From Gordonia jacobaea (GTDB lineage Bacteria > Actinomycetota > Actinomycetes > Mycobacteriales > Mycobacteriaceae): 64,000 bases of DNA. The stretch covers positions 1-64,000 of the forward strand of contig NZ_LDTZ01000013.1 in the NCBI RefSeq assembly GCF_001186365.1, read 5' to 3'. Under the pieces are notes generated by a model. It did not search any database, was not told the DNA's origin, and saw only the letters and a program-made list of their open reading frames with translations. Below are positions 62,911 to 64,000 of this stretch, piece by piece; position 1 is the first letter of the stretch, and every line of letters begins with the position of its first letter. The position numbers and the translations under genes are program-made.

Positions 62911-63768
62911 ATGAGCCGGATTGGGGTAGCTGTGTACCGGGTATTTGAAGCTCTCGACGAACTCGTGGCCATCGTCGAAGAGGCACGAAGTGTTCCCATG
63001 ACGGCCGGCTGTGTCGTGCCGCGTGGTGATGTCCTCGAGCTGCTCGACGACATCAAGGACTCGATTCCGGGCGAGCTCGACGACGCTCAGGACGTGCTCG
63101 ATCAGCGCGAAAACATGCTCGGCGATGCCGCCGATCACGCCGACAAGGTCGTGACCACCGCGGAGTCGGAGTCCGACGCCATGCTCGCGCACGCCCGTGC
63201 CGAAGCCGACCGCCTCCTGGCCGACGCGAAGGCGCAGGCCGACCGGATGGTCGACGAGGCCAGCGCGCACGGCAAGAACCTGGTCGACGAGGCCAGCGCG
63301 GAAGCCCACCGGCTGTCGACCAGCGCGGCACGCGAGTTCGACGCCGTGACCGGACGTGCACGTGCCGAGGCACAGCGGACCATCGACTCGGCCAACAACA
63401 CCTACGACAAGTCCGTCGCCGACGGCATCGCCGAGCAGCAGCGCCTGGTCTCGGAGACCGAGGTCGTCGCGGCGGCGAAGTCGGAGGCCGAGCGGATCAT
63501 CGACGCCGCACACGCCGAGGCCGATCGACTGCGTGGCGACTGCGATGTGTACGTCGATGAGAAGCTCGCCGAGTTCGAGGAGATCCTCACCGGGACCCTG
63601 CGCTCGGTCAACCGCGGACGCCACCAGTTGCGTACCGGCGCGGGCATGCACGACTACGTCGAATACCCGCGCAGCGTCGACGACGCAGGTGCTCGTCGGA
63701 CGAGTGCTGAGCAGGCGCGATCGGGTTCGGCGGACCTGCACGACCACAGCTCGCCGCTCGCGGTCTGA
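62911..63768 (+). CDS. sepIVA: DivIVA-domain coiled-coil protein, SepIVA-like
   Basis: A 285-residue protein. The N-terminal 60 residues are VYRVFEALDELVAIVEEARS and a Gly/Cys-containing turn, then a very long coiled coil (DEASAHGKNLVDEASAEAHR) of Ala/Glu/Asp/Arg heptads to about residue 225. The tail is disordered. In mycobacteria the orthologue (Rv2927c) is an essential septation factor at the division site. Its neighbours, YceD and coaD/rsmD, support the identity. Confidence 0.8.
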   Translation: MSRIGVAVYRVFEALDELVAIVEEARSVPMTAGCVVPRGDVLELLDDIKDSIPGELDDAQDVLDQRENMLGDAADHADKVVTTAESESDAMLAHARAEADRLLADAKAQADRMVDEASAHGKNLVDEASAEAHRLSTSAAREFDAVTGRARAEAQRTIDSANNTYDKSVADGIAEQQRLVSETEVVAAAKSEAERIIDAAHAEADRLRGDCDVYVDEKLAEFEEILTGTLRSVNRGRHQLRTGAGMHDYVEYPRSVDDAGARRTSAEQARSGSADLHDHSSPLAV

Positions 63769-63820
63769 GCGGCGCGCCGGGTCGTTCGATGAATGACCTG
63801 GTCGGGCGTATGGTGCACAT

Positions 63821-64000
63821 GTGGCCGAGAATGCAGTGACTCAAGGTGCGCAAGCGCAGCGCGATCCCTTCGTCCTCGACATCCGATCGTTGGGCAGGCG
63901 TCCGGGGACGATGGAGGAGATCCATCGCACGGTCGTCGCTCCCAATCGGATCGGCGTGGAGATGATCGCGATACCCGCGGATTCCGACGTCGACCTCGAC
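63821..64000 (+). CDS. YceD/DUF177 family protein, N-terminal part
   Basis: GTG at 63821 opens a frame that runs off the window (60 codons seen). FVLDIRSLGRRPGTMEEIHR and VVAPNRIGVEMIAIPADSDV match the start of the actinobacterial DUF177 family, whose gene usually lies before rpmF and rnc. The function may relate to 23S rRNA accumulation. It is cut by the window end. Confidence 0.85.
   Translation, partial: MAENAVTQGAQAQRDPFVLDIRSLGRRPGTMEEIHRTVVAPNRIGVEMIAIPADSDVDLD

Overview
The window looks like a chromosome segment of a high-GC actinomycete of the order Mycobacteriales, most likely Gordonia or a close relative. From about 10.3 kb to 58 kb the gene order follows the M. tuberculosis Rv2478c to Rv2439c block in reverse: ssb, ettA, NAD-glutamate dehydrogenase, thioesterase, aglA, glbO, pepN, mycothiol-type DsbA protein, rpiB, nei2, tig, clpP1, clpP2, clpX, valS, folC, ndk, rne, rplU, rpmA, obg, proB. 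GTG starts, 4-base ATGA/GTGA overlaps and stem-loop terminators with weak T-tracts are common. The genus is inferred from this and from the ectoine genes, not proven.

Positions 1-9923 are a mobile element that runs off the left edge. It has lower GC, many small overlapping genes, a replication-initiator-like gene holding three 13-bp iterons next to a stretch of 24% GC, a divergent control region with an Xis-like HTH protein, one phage head-to-tail adaptor, an HNH endonuclease, an unusual 395-bp non-coding block, an ADP-ribosyltransferase-like gene, a two-gene membrane/soluble cassette and a four-gene operon of very small proteins. It ends at a complete tRNA-Arg(TCT); 57 bp further on is the 5' half of a second tRNA-Arg(TCT). 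No integrase, portal, capsid or terminase gene is visible here, so the element looks more like a satellite or remnant than a full prophage.

Positions 10.1-37.9 kb carry housekeeping and metabolic genes: a short SSB paralogue, a formylglycine-generating enzyme, ABC-F protein EttA, a 1605-aa glutamate dehydrogenase, a GH13 glucosidase with an odd acidic insertion, truncated haemoglobin O, two small proteins probably tied to the respiratory supercomplex, DctA with a divergent CitA/DcuS-type two-component system, PepN, a CPWC thioredoxin-fold protein, an M48 membrane protease, RpiB, Nei2, a LysB-like esterase, SthA, an L,D-transpeptidase, tRNA-Gly and tRNA-Pro.

Positions 37.9-50.4 kb hold the proteostasis cluster (tig, clpP1, clpP2, clpX, with a candidate ClgR site), then mobA, valS-folC-DUF4233, uppP, a small secreted protein and ndk. 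Positions 50.4-58 kb hold rne with a structured leader and a tandem-repeat tail, rplU-rpmA, a twin palindrome, obg and proB. Positions 58-64 kb hold a sirtuin, the ectABC osmolyte operon on the minus strand, and rsmD-coaD-SepIVA-like-YceD, the last cut by the window end.
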